The position numbers and the translations under genes are program-made. 5,882 nucleotides of DNA from Phycisphaeraceae bacterium. GTDB taxonomy: Bacteria; Planctomycetota; Phycisphaerae; Phycisphaerales; Phycisphaeraceae. The stretch is from the NCBI GenBank assembly GCA_016763955.1, contig JAESSU010000173.1, positions 1 through 5,882 of the forward strand, in the 5' to 3' direction. Under the pieces are notes generated by a model. That model was not told where the DNA came from and did no database searches. It was given only the letters and a program-made list of their open reading frames with translations. Positions 1 through 5,882 of the stretch are shown piece by piece (within the stretch, counting starts at the first letter, position 1; the number at the start of each line of letters is the position of its first letter).

Positions 1-1053
1 CTCAAGCTCGGGCTCTTTAACTTCTTGGACTTGTGGGGTAGCTTCCGGGGATTCTGGGGCTTCCGGGGTTTTGTTTTCCTCAACAGGGACAGGCTCAGTA
101 AAGTAGGCTGGATTCTGATCATAAAACGCCACCGCGTCAGATTCGCTCGCCTTAGCAAGCGGGGTCAGACGGTCAGCAGGAATGCTCAAGTATTCAAGTT
201 TGATTCGTTGAGGCAAGCGGTAGCCAAAACCATAAGGTTCAGATGTCCCCGGAAGCTTATCTTTGTATTCTCGATACAAGCTTGTGAGTTCCGCATGGGA
301 CACTGTCTTAGGAGCGTTTGGATTTTCAGACTCTAATGCCACTTTGTCCAAATATTTGGAAGCCGGGATTTCGAGCAAGCCAATTTTAACACGGGACTGC
401 TGGTCATTGATAAAGTGTTCGACCAAAGGCTTACTCACACGAGCAGCACCGGTTTGAATCTGAGACAGACGCTGATAGTAGTACTGCATGTACATCTGCT
501 GCATCTGTTGTTGACCTTGCCCTTGTGCCTGCTGGAGGATGTTTTGAAACATCTGCTGGGTTTCACTCATCGCTCGGATTTTTTGCACCGGCGAAGTATG
601 ACTCGTACCCAAAAGCAGTTCTTTATAATTCTGAACAGTCAGCCAAGACCGCAGAGCACTTTTAACATCCAAGGCCACAACACCGCTTGCCTTGGCAATG
701 TCCGCGAGCATCGGCTCGGTCACACCAAGATTCGTCAGCAACTCAGTGACTTCATAACCACTTGCTGAAAGACCTAACGTTTGAGCTTCATGCTTCATCA
801 GAATCCACTGAAGGGGCTCTTCAGGTGTGATCATGGCCATTAGCTGATGAGTCTGCCGGGCTAAGGACATTTCACGTCCTGCCATTTGCTGATCACCGAG
901 TGTAATTTCACGGCTGCCAATCGTCCCCATGGGCTGATCCGCAGGACTGGGCATAAACATGCCAATCACAGGTTGAATGAGAAACGCGATCATCAGCAGA
1001 CAGCCGCCGACGACGAGAATAAATTTATTGTAATGACGAAACCACTTAAGCAT
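1..1053 (-). CDS. SurA/PpiD-like membrane-anchored periplasmic chaperone or peptidyl-prolyl isomerase (partial, C-terminus off left edge)
   Basis: The minus-strand frame is open from ATG at 1053 to the window edge, giving 351 codons with no stop. Residues 1-11 are basic (MLKWFRHYNKF) and residues 11-33 form one hydrophobic segment, so the protein looks anchored in the inner membrane with its body in the periplasm, as in PpiD. Residues 43-170 are helical and resemble a SurA N-terminal-type chaperone domain. A Gln/Met/Tyr-rich stretch covers about 173-195. Two related units follow: RVKIGLLEIPASKY then ELTSLYREYKDKL (221-267), and RIKLEYLSIPADRL then AVAFYDQNPAYF (283-318). This pattern precedes the parvulin domain in PpiD/SurA relatives. 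From about 319 the chain becomes Glu/Pro-rich to the edge, so a catalytic parvulin domain is not seen and may be absent. It lies 73 bases downstream of lptD on the same strand. The family call rests on architecture and motif style, not on a search. Confidence 0.6.
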   Translation of the reverse strand, partial: MLKWFRHYNKFILVVGGCLLMIAFLIQPVIGMFMPSPADQPMGTIGSREITLGDQQMAGREMSLARQTHQLMAMITPEEPLQWILMKHEAQTLGLSASGYEVTELLTNLGVTEPMLADIAKASGVVALDVKSALRSWLTVQNYKELLLGTSHTSPVQKIRAMSETQQMFQNILQQAQGQGQQQMQQMYMQYYYQRLSQIQTGAARVSKPLVEHFINDQQSRVKIGLLEIPASKYLDKVALESENPNAPKTVSHAELTSLYREYKDKLPGTSEPYGFGYRLPQRIKLEYLSIPADRLTPLAKASESDAVAFYDQNPAYFTEPVPVEENKTPEAPESPEATPQVQEVKEPELE

Positions 1054-1058
1054 TGTTG

Positions 1059-1062
1059 CCTC
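1059..1062 (-). promoter_or_regulatory. Ribosome binding site of the SurA/PpiD-like gene
   Basis: On the minus strand GAGG lies five bases upstream of the ATG at 1053 (GAGGCAACAATG). This is a good Shine-Dalgarno match and supports that start. No other in-frame ATG offers a better start ahead of the hydrophobic segment. Confidence 0.6.
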
Positions 1063-1101
1063 AGTCTTTGGACAAAAGGAATATTAAACGAGTAGTGCAG
1101 T

Positions 1102-1130
1102 AGTATAACGGAACTTATTGCTCAGGTCAT
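1102..1130 (-). promoter_or_regulatory. Candidate sigma70-like promoter for the SurA/PpiD-like gene
   Basis: Read on the minus strand, ATGACC (1130-1125, 4 of 6 to TTGACA) and TATACT (1107-1102, 5 of 6 to TATAAT) are spaced by exactly 17 bases. The -35 box overlaps the lptD stop codon. Transcription would start near 1095, leaving a leader of about 40 bases before the ATG at 1053. This would let the chaperone gene be expressed apart from lptD. AT-rich gaps often contain such matches by chance, and the host's sigma-factor preferences are unknown, so this is only a candidate. Confidence 0.3.
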
Positions 1131-4100
1131 CGCAAGGCTGAATCAAAGATTGGCCTATTGTAGCGACTACCCCCTAAGCCCATCGGCAAGAGCATGATCC
1201 CGAAGGTCTGATCGCCATCGATTTCATCGTAGCTATACACCCCAATAAGCTTCCAGCGAGCCAATTCACGAACAAGCGACACATCGACAGACCGCTGATC
1301 GTCACCGCTATTAGAGAAGTCCATGCGGTGTGTAAAGGCCATGGAATATTTACTGGTGATTTTGTAAGTAAAGCCGTAGGTGAACAAGCGGGTGTCAAGC
1401 GTGTCGATTTCTTCGTAGTCCACAAAGGTGGTCAAAACCGGCGTGTGAACGAGAGACAAACCCGCTCGCCATTGCGTGAGTTTGTCTTGATCAAAGTCAT
1501 ATGTGAACTCACCGACACTTGCTAGTGAGTCGGAGATCATCCATGCCACGGAGGTGTGGAAGTAATCACCGCCACGGGTGTATTCTGGACGGTATCCGAA
1601 GTAGTGAGCTAGGGAACTGGGGTTTTTCTCTGCATCATCTGAGGAGACAACATAACGTGAATCCACGGTCAGCCAATCAACCGTCCGCCAGCGACCGGGG
1701 CCGCCTCGTTTGGTTTGCAAAGTATTGCGAAGGCCCAGCGCAACCGTCATGCCATCACGCAGTCTTTCAACATCGTAATCGTACACGGGCAGGTCCATGG
1801 CATTGACATTGGTATCTGAAAAAGAAACATCAATGCTAGGTTCGACGATGTGGCGCAGCTGATGAATATCGAAGAGTCGATTGTCCACATCACTGATGGT
1901 CTTGTTGAACTGCGTGTGTACTCGAACCCCTACAGAACCCCAGAGTCTGATGTTCTGATCATTGCCGTTTAAGGCCTTAAAGTCATCATCATAAGCAGTC
2001 ACACGTCCTACCGCGTAAGGGACAACATCAAGAGCCCCTGCTTTCATGGGGGCTTGAATTTCGTGACGTGAATCTAACCGTAAAACAAAACCTGTTGGGG
2101 CTCCGGTCGCAGAATACGCATCACGGAAACTTGTCGTGCTAGGCTGGCCCGCAAAAAGCAACGCACTTTGGGCTGCGGTGAATCCACGATCTGAAGGTGA
2201 ATCATTACCTGCTTGGACCCGCATTCGACTTGCACGTGTTTCGCCATAATAAGTCAAACGGTTATCCAACAAACTTTCGCCAATTGAATAATAGCCTAGC
2301 TCTGGGAGCTTGCTGACGGTGTAACCTTGATATTGCAGTTGAGAGGTGTTGACGGTGAAGTCATTGACATCATAACTCGTTAGCAAAGTCATGGCTGTTT
2401 GATGTTCCTGCTTTTTGAGATACAAGGAAGCTTCATAGGATTTTTGCGTTTCAGCTTGATCCCTATAAAACTCTTCTAAGAAAGTCTCATCCGAAACGTA
2501 CCCCAGCTCTAGCGATAATTCCCAACCTTCATCTAAGAAGCTCCGATGCTGGCCCTGATAATAGCCCCGAAGTTCCCCATCATGTTTAATGATATTGCGC
2601 CCACCAATTTCATCCTTACCGCCATCGTGTAGTAGCACATAACCGTGATGGTCGCCGAACATCTGGGCTTTGTCATAACTTAAGTCCAAGCCAAGTCCCG
2701 CCCCGTGCTGCCCTTGATAATCCAGGGCTAAAGCACTTTCAACACCCTCAGGTTTATCACGCCCTAAGAGCATAAACGTATCCCAAGTCGTGCGAAGATT
2801 CGGGCCATTATTCCCGCTGTAGGACATGTTGATTGATTTAAGCGGGATTTGCTGAGCTATACCACTCATCTTTGCGCCACCAAAAAGTTTGGTATTGCCC
2901 CACTTGACCCCAACTTTCTGGGCCACATAGTGGTACTCGGCGTTGCCTTGTTTATCTGTTTTTTGTGTCAGCGTAATCGTCCGAGCGGCAATAGAAAAAT
3001 GAGGCTCGGCAAATTCGCTGGTGGTCAGCTGCGCTTCATTGGCCTGCCACTGTGTCTGCGACAACTGCATGATTTTTTCAGCTCGCATATACAACGGCAC
3101 TTGATTCTTCACACTCCATGTATACATCACCGCATCGAGAACCACAGCTTTATTCCGCTGCGTGTCATAATATGCTCGGGGGGCACGAACGGTGTAACTG
3201 CCATCGGTCACCTGCACGTTGTCTTCTAAATAAACGCCACTCACAGCCGTTGTATTGAGCTTGCTAAAAACCTGATCGTGTTGCTGATCTTTACTTAAGA
3301 AAATCACCGCCTGATCCGCTCGCAAACTCATCGCAAGCTGACCTTGACGATCCACATACATCACGCCAACATTGCCCATCAATACGGCATAAGGCTGTTC
3401 CTTGCCCAAGTCCACCACCATCTCATCAAAAGCCAAACTAATCGTCCCAACAGGTGGGAGAATGCTGCTCGTCTTAGATGCCCTGGGCACATGCTTAGAA
3501 TCCGGTAGGAAAGTTGTTGCCAATGTGCCGCCGCTCACAACAGGCTCAACGGCGGGCGTGGTATTTGATGATGTTAAAACCTCACCTTTTTCAGACAATG
3601 GCATCGATCCAGGCAACGCAGGATGAGTCACCGCTGCTTTTGGATTGGCGGCTGAAAAGGGAGACTGGGGCATGAACTGCTCACGCTGCGGATCCATCAC
3701 AATCGTTGGGCCCCCACTGGCAGTCACCTTTTCAAAGGCCTGCCGAGCCCGACGAATGTCCGCAGACTCTTGAGCAACTTGACCCTCTCGCGATCCAGAG
3801 ATGGCAATCAAATGCGAAGCAAATCGCCTTTGAGCATCACCTGTTAACGGGTCCCCGCTGCGGTCGACTTGTTGCAATAAGTCCGTGGAAAGGTCCACCT
3901 TACCGGTGGTACTAACGGTCACCAATAAACGTGGTGCGGCTGCGGATGTCGGGCCGCGCCCTAACAAAGGCTGCGCGTTATTGAGATACATCCAAATGTG
4001 TCGCACTTCTCTGCCATCGGCAATGACTTGGCGTTGAATCCGAATCACTGCCGAGTCTGCTCGAAAGCCGTAAGTTCCCACCGCGATGATGACATCACGT

Positions 4101-4357
4101 TTAAGGAACATCATCTGCACGCCATCTTGCTCCCAGTTGCTTACGCTCTGGGCATGGAATTGTGCATCAGAATCAATGGTCGGGTCTGCCATGGGCAAGT
4201 CCGCGATAGAGGGCAATGCCCCTTGAGCTTCAAGCCCAGAGATGCCAAAGCCTGTAAGGGCCAAAAGAATAACAACGAGCATGATTGCTGCATCGCTGAT
4301 AGTTCGGACTGATCGCGTATTTTTTAACTGACTCATTCTGGTCCTGTTCATGCCCAT
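1127..4357 (-). CDS. lptD: LPS-assembly protein LptD (OstA/Imp), outer-membrane beta-barrel
   Basis: LptD forms the outer-membrane pore that receives lipopolysaccharide from the periplasmic Lpt bridge and places it in the outer leaflet. The 1076-residue product is longer than E. coli LptD (784). It has a hydrophobic export segment at about 23-45, probably cleaved near LEA-QG. A first beta-rich domain spans about 63-165 and a Pro/Ser/Thr-rich linker about 205-305. An OstA/LptA-like jellyroll spans about 306-470 (for example GVYLEDNVQVTDGSYTVRA). The barrel runs from about 490 to the end, with hallmark LptD motifs: SDETFLEEFYRD (622-633), KLPELGYY (683-690) and RHIVEPSIDVSFSD (835-848). There is no cysteine anywhere, so the disulfides of E. 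coli LptD cannot form. The start is uncertain: ATG 4357, ATG 4351 (GGGG six bases upstream) and ATG 4336 (AGGA five bases upstream, more classical signal peptide) are all possible. It is probably co-transcribed with the methyltransferase 49 bases upstream. Confidence 0.87.
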   Translation of the reverse strand: MGMNRTRMSQLKNTRSVRTISDAAIMLVVILLALTGFGISGLEAQGALPSIADLPMADPTIDSDAQFHAQSVSNWEQDGVQMMFLKRDVIIAVGTYGFRADSAVIRIQRQVIADGREVRHIWMYLNNAQPLLGRGPTSAAAPRLLVTVSTTGKVDLSTDLLQQVDRSGDPLTGDAQRRFASHLIAISGSREGQVAQESADIRRARQAFEKVTASGGPTIVMDPQREQFMPQSPFSAANPKAAVTHPALPGSMPLSEKGEVLTSSNTTPAVEPVVSGGTLATTFLPDSKHVPRASKTSSILPPVGTISLAFDEMVVDLGKEQPYAVLMGNVGVMYVDRQGQLAMSLRADQAVIFLSKDQQHDQVFSKLNTTAVSGVYLEDNVQVTDGSYTVRAPRAYYDTQRNKAVVLDAVMYTWSVKNQVPLYMRAEKIMQLSQTQWQANEAQLTTSEFAEPHFSIAARTITLTQKTDKQGNAEYHYVAQKVGVKWGNTKLFGGAKMSGIAQQIPLKSINMSYSGNNGPNLRTTWDTFMLLGRDKPEGVESALALDYQGQHGAGLGLDLSYDKAQMFGDHHGYVLLHDGGKDEIGGRNIIKHDGELRGYYQGQHRSFLDEGWELSLELGYVSDETFLEEFYRDQAETQKSYEASLYLKKQEHQTAMTLLTSYDVNDFTVNTSQLQYQGYTVSKLPELGYYSIGESLLDNRLTYYGETRASRMRVQAGNDSPSDRGFTAAQSALLFAGQPSTTSFRDAYSATGAPTGFVLRLDSRHEIQAPMKAGALDVVPYAVGRVTAYDDDFKALNGNDQNIRLWGSVGVRVHTQFNKTISDVDNRLFDIHQLRHIVEPSIDVSFSDTNVNAMDLPVYDYDVERLRDGMTVALGLRNTLQTKRGGPGRWRTVDWLTVDSRYVVSSDDAEKNPSSLAHYFGYRPEYTRGGDYFHTSVAWMISDSLASVGEFTYDFDQDKLTQWRAGLSLVHTPVLTTFVDYEEIDTLDTRLFTYGFTYKITSKYSMAFTHRMDFSNSGDDQRSVDVSLVRELARWKLIGVYSYDEIDGDQTFGIMLLPMGLGGSRYNRPIFDSALR

Positions 4358-4406
4358 CCCCGGAACATTCCCCTAGCCCATTACACCTTGAAGCTGTCTA
4401 TTGTGA
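4358..4406 (-). other. Short intergenic gap between the methyltransferase and lptD
   Basis: These 49 bases separate two same-strand genes. I see no T-tract terminator and no convincing promoter. Purine-rich AGGGG (4374-4370) and GGGG (4361-4358) on the minus strand are possible ribosome binding elements for lptD. AGGGG is 12 bases from the first ATG, and GGGG directly abuts it but is well spaced for the ATG at 4351. The short gap favours co-transcription. Confidence 0.4.
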
Positions 4407-5114
4407 TTAAGCAAGTACGGGTTGTTTGGCTGGAAGCGGGTTGGCGTTTTGATTGTCTTGTTGATTTTCTGACGAGGTTGCGAGTGTGTTGCTGTTATTG
4501 GTCAGACATACAATCTGCCAAAGGTCCATAAACCGGTGTTTGAAATGATATTCAAATTGTAGATCAACACCTTTGAGTACATCTTCCAAAGCGACATCGC
4601 TTCGCCAGCCGATTTTGACCCAAAATGGATTTGAAAATTTTTCCAGCCAACCCATGATTGAATTGGTTGATCGGAAGTGATTAGCAAGCACGATGCGTCC
4701 GCCGGGCTTGACGATGCGAGCGGCTTGATTGAGCAGTCTTGCCGGGTCACTGACCACGGTGACGGTGTGACACATAATGATATGATCAAAGCTTTGCGCT
4801 GCGAACGGCGGATTCATGCCATCGCCGCGAACAAGTTTGATGTGATCATAGCCACGTTCTTGGCACATGACCCTTGCTTTGGAGATCATGCCATGCGACA
4901 AATCCATGCCGATGACGGTGACGTCTTTGGGGTAATGTTTGAGTGTCAGCCCTGTTCCTACACCCAGATCAAGAATTCGATCTCCGGGCTTAAAAGGAAG
5001 CTGCTGAACTGCACGTCGTTGTCGACTTCGCACCAAAGCACCGAAGGTCCAGTTGTAAAACCAGGCCCAAATATCGTACATCGGTTTTGTCGAACGTTCT
5101 CGCATGGTTGCCAT
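4407..5114 (-). CDS. pmtA: Class I SAM-dependent methyltransferase, PmtA-like phosphatidylethanolamine N-methyltransferase
   Basis: The likely role is transfer of methyl groups from S-adenosylmethionine to phosphatidylethanolamine at the cytoplasmic membrane, on the way to phosphatidylcholine. The 235-residue protein has the SAM-binding motif I ILDLGVGTG (47-55), the motif II acid in GMDLS (Asp71), GDGMNPPF (97-104) and the post-motif VKPGGRIVLANHF (135-147). Features typical of the Rhodobacter-type PmtA family, as I know it, are an N-terminal YDIWAWFYNWTFG, HTVTVVSDP (116-124), the NHF motif and IGWRSDVALEDVL (168-180). Ubiquinone/menaquinone methyltransferases of the UbiE type share the fold but not this C-terminal pattern, so PmtA is preferred. 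The substrate is inferred, not proven. The last 30 or so residues form an Asn/Gln-rich tail beyond the domain. ATG 5114 was chosen because AGGG lies 10 bases upstream; ATG 5105 is an alternative. It is the first gene of the minus-strand set. Confidence 0.72.
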   Translation of the reverse strand: MATMRERSTKPMYDIWAWFYNWTFGALVRSRQRRAVQQLPFKPGDRILDLGVGTGLTLKHYPKDVTVIGMDLSHGMISKARVMCQERGYDHIKLVRGDGMNPPFAAQSFDHIIMCHTVTVVSDPARLLNQAARIVKPGGRIVLANHFRSTNSIMGWLEKFSNPFWVKIGWRSDVALEDVLKGVDLQFEYHFKHRFMDLWQIVCLTNNSNTLATSSENQQDNQNANPLPAKQPVLA

Positions 5115-5124
5115 AATCTTGTTT

Positions 5125-5128
5125 CCCT
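5125..5128 (-). promoter_or_regulatory. Ribosome binding site of the PmtA-like gene
   Basis: Minus-strand AGGG lies 10 bases upstream of ATG 5114. The spacing is slightly long, but it is the only Shine-Dalgarno-like element before the start and it favours 5114 over the inner ATG at 5105. Confidence 0.4.
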
Positions 5129-5152
5129 ATTGATTATGGGTAAAAGAATATC

Positions 5153-5162
5153 TCCAATTGGA
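5153..5162. repeat. 10-base perfect palindrome TCCAATTGGA, possible operator
   Basis: TCCAATTGGA is identical on both strands and lies near the centre of the divergent intergenic region. It overlaps the weak plus-strand -35 candidate. A dimeric regulator could bind here, but one short palindrome in AT-rich DNA can occur by chance. Confidence 0.2.
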
Positions 5163-5216
5163 TTTTCCTGCCAGTGGTAAGTAAACAATCTTCTGAAATA
5201 TCCCGTAGAATCAGTC

Positions 5217-5882
5217 ATGCTTACCAGACACCTTAAACTGTATAACTCCCTGACAATACTGCTTATTCTGGCTATGATTGCCCCTGTATTGGCTCAAAAC
5301 GACACCGCGGAACAACTTCGAACTCGCCGCCGAACGCCGGTGGTGGACGTTTTTGAAAATTCTAAGGACGCAGTGGTCAATATCGCTTCTAAGCAGATCA
5401 TTGAGTACCGCTCGCCACGCGGCTTTGAAAGTCTGTTTGATCAATTCTTCAATAATCCCATGCGGCGGCTTCCCCAAAACTCCCGCACACGCAAGATCGA
5501 ACGCTCAAGTGTGGGCAGCGGCTTTGTCCTACATAAGTCCGGATTGATCGTCACCAATGCCCATGTCGTTGCCCAAACCGCCCAGCGAAAAGTTATTTTT
5601 GATGACAATAAAGAATATGACGCAGAAATTGTGGCCATCGACCATGAACACGATCTGGCGGTTCTTAAAATTGAGGTGGATCACGATATTCAAACCCTGC
5701 CCCTAGGCCATTCAGATGACCTGATGGTCGGCGAAACCGTCATCGCCATCGGCAACGCGCTAGGCTATGAACACTCCGTAACCTCAGGCGTGATCTCTGC
5801 TATTAACCGCTCGGTCAAAGTCAATGACGAAGTCGCCTTTAAAAATCTCATCCAAACCGATGCAAGCATTAATCCGGGTAAC
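5217..5882 (+). CDS. htrA: HtrA/DegP-type periplasmic serine protease (partial, C-terminus off right edge)
   Basis: HtrA/DegP proteases degrade or refold misfolded periplasmic and outer-membrane proteins. The frame is open from ATG 5217 to the edge, 222 residues. A Sec signal peptide covers 1-26, with a basic start, a hydrophobic core at 12-25 and a likely cut after PVLA. The trypsin-like domain begins with VVDVFENSKDAVVNI (42-56). A loop with GFESLFDQFF (69-78) matches the LA-loop region of DegP-like proteins. SVGSGFV (98-104) follows, then catalytic His116 in TNAHVV and catalytic Asp146 in HDLAVLKI. The chain ends with LIQTDASINPGN, so the catalytic serine of the GNSGG motif should be the next residue outside the window. 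The PDZ domains expected after the protease domain are also beyond the edge. An in-frame stop at 5178-5180 makes ATG 5217 the only sensible ATG start, although no Shine-Dalgarno is visible. DegP, DegQ and DegS-like roles cannot be told apart here, but a cleavable signal argues against DegS. Confidence 0.88.
   Translation, partial: MLTRHLKLYNSLTILLILAMIAPVLAQNDTAEQLRTRRRTPVVDVFENSKDAVVNIASKQIIEYRSPRGFESLFDQFFNNPMRRLPQNSRTRKIERSSVGSGFVLHKSGLIVTNAHVVAQTAQRKVIFDDNKEYDAEIVAIDHEHDLAVLKIEVDHDIQTLPLGHSDDLMVGETVIAIGNALGYEHSVTSGVISAINRSVKVNDEVAFKNLIQTDASINPGN

Larger units (their letters stand above)
5115..5216. promoter_or_regulatory. Divergent intergenic region between pmtA-like gene and htrA
   Basis: This AT-rich 102-base segment must hold the promoters of both divergent genes. 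No strong -35/-10 pair stands out on either strand. Weak options are TTGGAT (5158-5163) with TAAACA (5182-5187) on the plus strand, and TTGGAG with a downstream TAATCA on the minus strand. On the minus strand AGGG (5128-5125) is the ribosome binding site for the methyltransferase. On the plus side there is no clear Shine-Dalgarno before the htrA ATG. A perfect 10-base palindrome sits near the middle. Confidence 0.45.

Noticed and set aside
25..768. Plus-strand open frames of 64-117 codons at 25-336, 263-457 and 415-768
   Set aside because: They lie opposite the continuous 351-codon minus-strand gene and their products are biased, with no domain pattern; they are antisense shadows.
886..1095. 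Plus-strand open frame of 69 codons
   Set aside because: It is antisense to the start of the chaperone gene, including its membrane segment, and shows no recognisable protein features.
1091..1106. Repeat AGTAGTGCAGTAGT as a possible terminator between lptD and the chaperone gene
   Set aside because: It is a short direct repeat (AGTAGTGC, AGTAGT), not an inverted repeat, so it cannot form a stem, and no T-tract follows.
1174..1425. Minus-strand 83-codon frame within the lptD barrel region
   Set aside because: It is an alternative frame of lptD, and the lptD frame carries clear beta-strand periodicity across the same bases.
1328..4312. Several plus-strand open frames of 65-126 codons opposite lptD
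   Set aside because: All overlap the well-supported lptD frame on the other strand and their translations look like random shadow sequence.
4361..4370. GGAA-TG-TTCC near the lptD start as a hairpin or operator
   Set aside because: The stem is only four base pairs around a two-base loop, too short to fold, and no partner site is seen.
4407..5114. Reading the methyltransferase as a ubiquinone/menaquinone methyltransferase (UbiE)
   Set aside because: It shares the fold, but the HTVTVVSDP, NHF and IGWRSDVALEDVL pattern fits PmtA-type enzymes better.
4677..5180. Plus-strand 167-codon frame opposite the methyltransferase
   Set aside because: The minus-strand frame has full SAM-binding and PmtA-type motifs; the plus-strand product is Cys/His-rich shadow sequence with no domain.
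4958..5638. Minus-strand frames at 4958-5218, 5211-5477 and 5441-5638
   Set aside because: They cross the divergent intergenic region or lie opposite the htrA frame, which has a signal peptide and catalytic motifs; none has independent support.

Overview
The window comes from a Gram-negative-type (diderm) bacterium with moderate GC. It carries a compact set of cell-envelope genes: an LptD-type lipopolysaccharide transporter, a SurA/PpiD-like periplasmic chaperone, an HtrA/DegP-type protease and a PmtA-like phospholipid methyltransferase. The exact taxon is inferred only. The N-terminal style of the foldase-like protein and the cysteine-free, extended LptD resemble what I would expect in Planctomycetota (Phycisphaerae-like), but no marker gene here proves that.

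Layout. Three genes lie on the minus strand and are read right to left: the PmtA-like methyltransferase (5114-4407), then LptD (4357-1127), then a membrane-anchored SurA/PpiD-like protein (1053 to beyond the left edge). Gaps are 49 and 73 bases with no convincing terminator hairpin, so they may form one operon. A candidate sigma70-like promoter sits in the 73-base gap. A 102-base divergent intergenic region (5115-5216) separates this set from an htrA/degP-type gene on the plus strand. That gene runs off the right edge exactly one codon before the expected catalytic serine.

How it fits together. LptD inserts lipopolysaccharide into the outer leaflet and is a large beta-barrel that is hard to fold. 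SurA-type chaperones and DegP are its known helper and quality-control factor in Escherichia coli, where lptD and surA are also adjacent in the same order. The window therefore reads as an outer-membrane biogenesis and quality-control locus, with a phospholipid headgroup methyltransferase alongside. I see no RNA genes, mobile elements, CRISPR arrays or phage genes. I do not see a wholly unknown system. The more unusual points are the LptD architecture (extra N-terminal domain, long linker, no cysteine) and the foldase-like protein with an apparent internal repeat and an acidic proline-rich segment.
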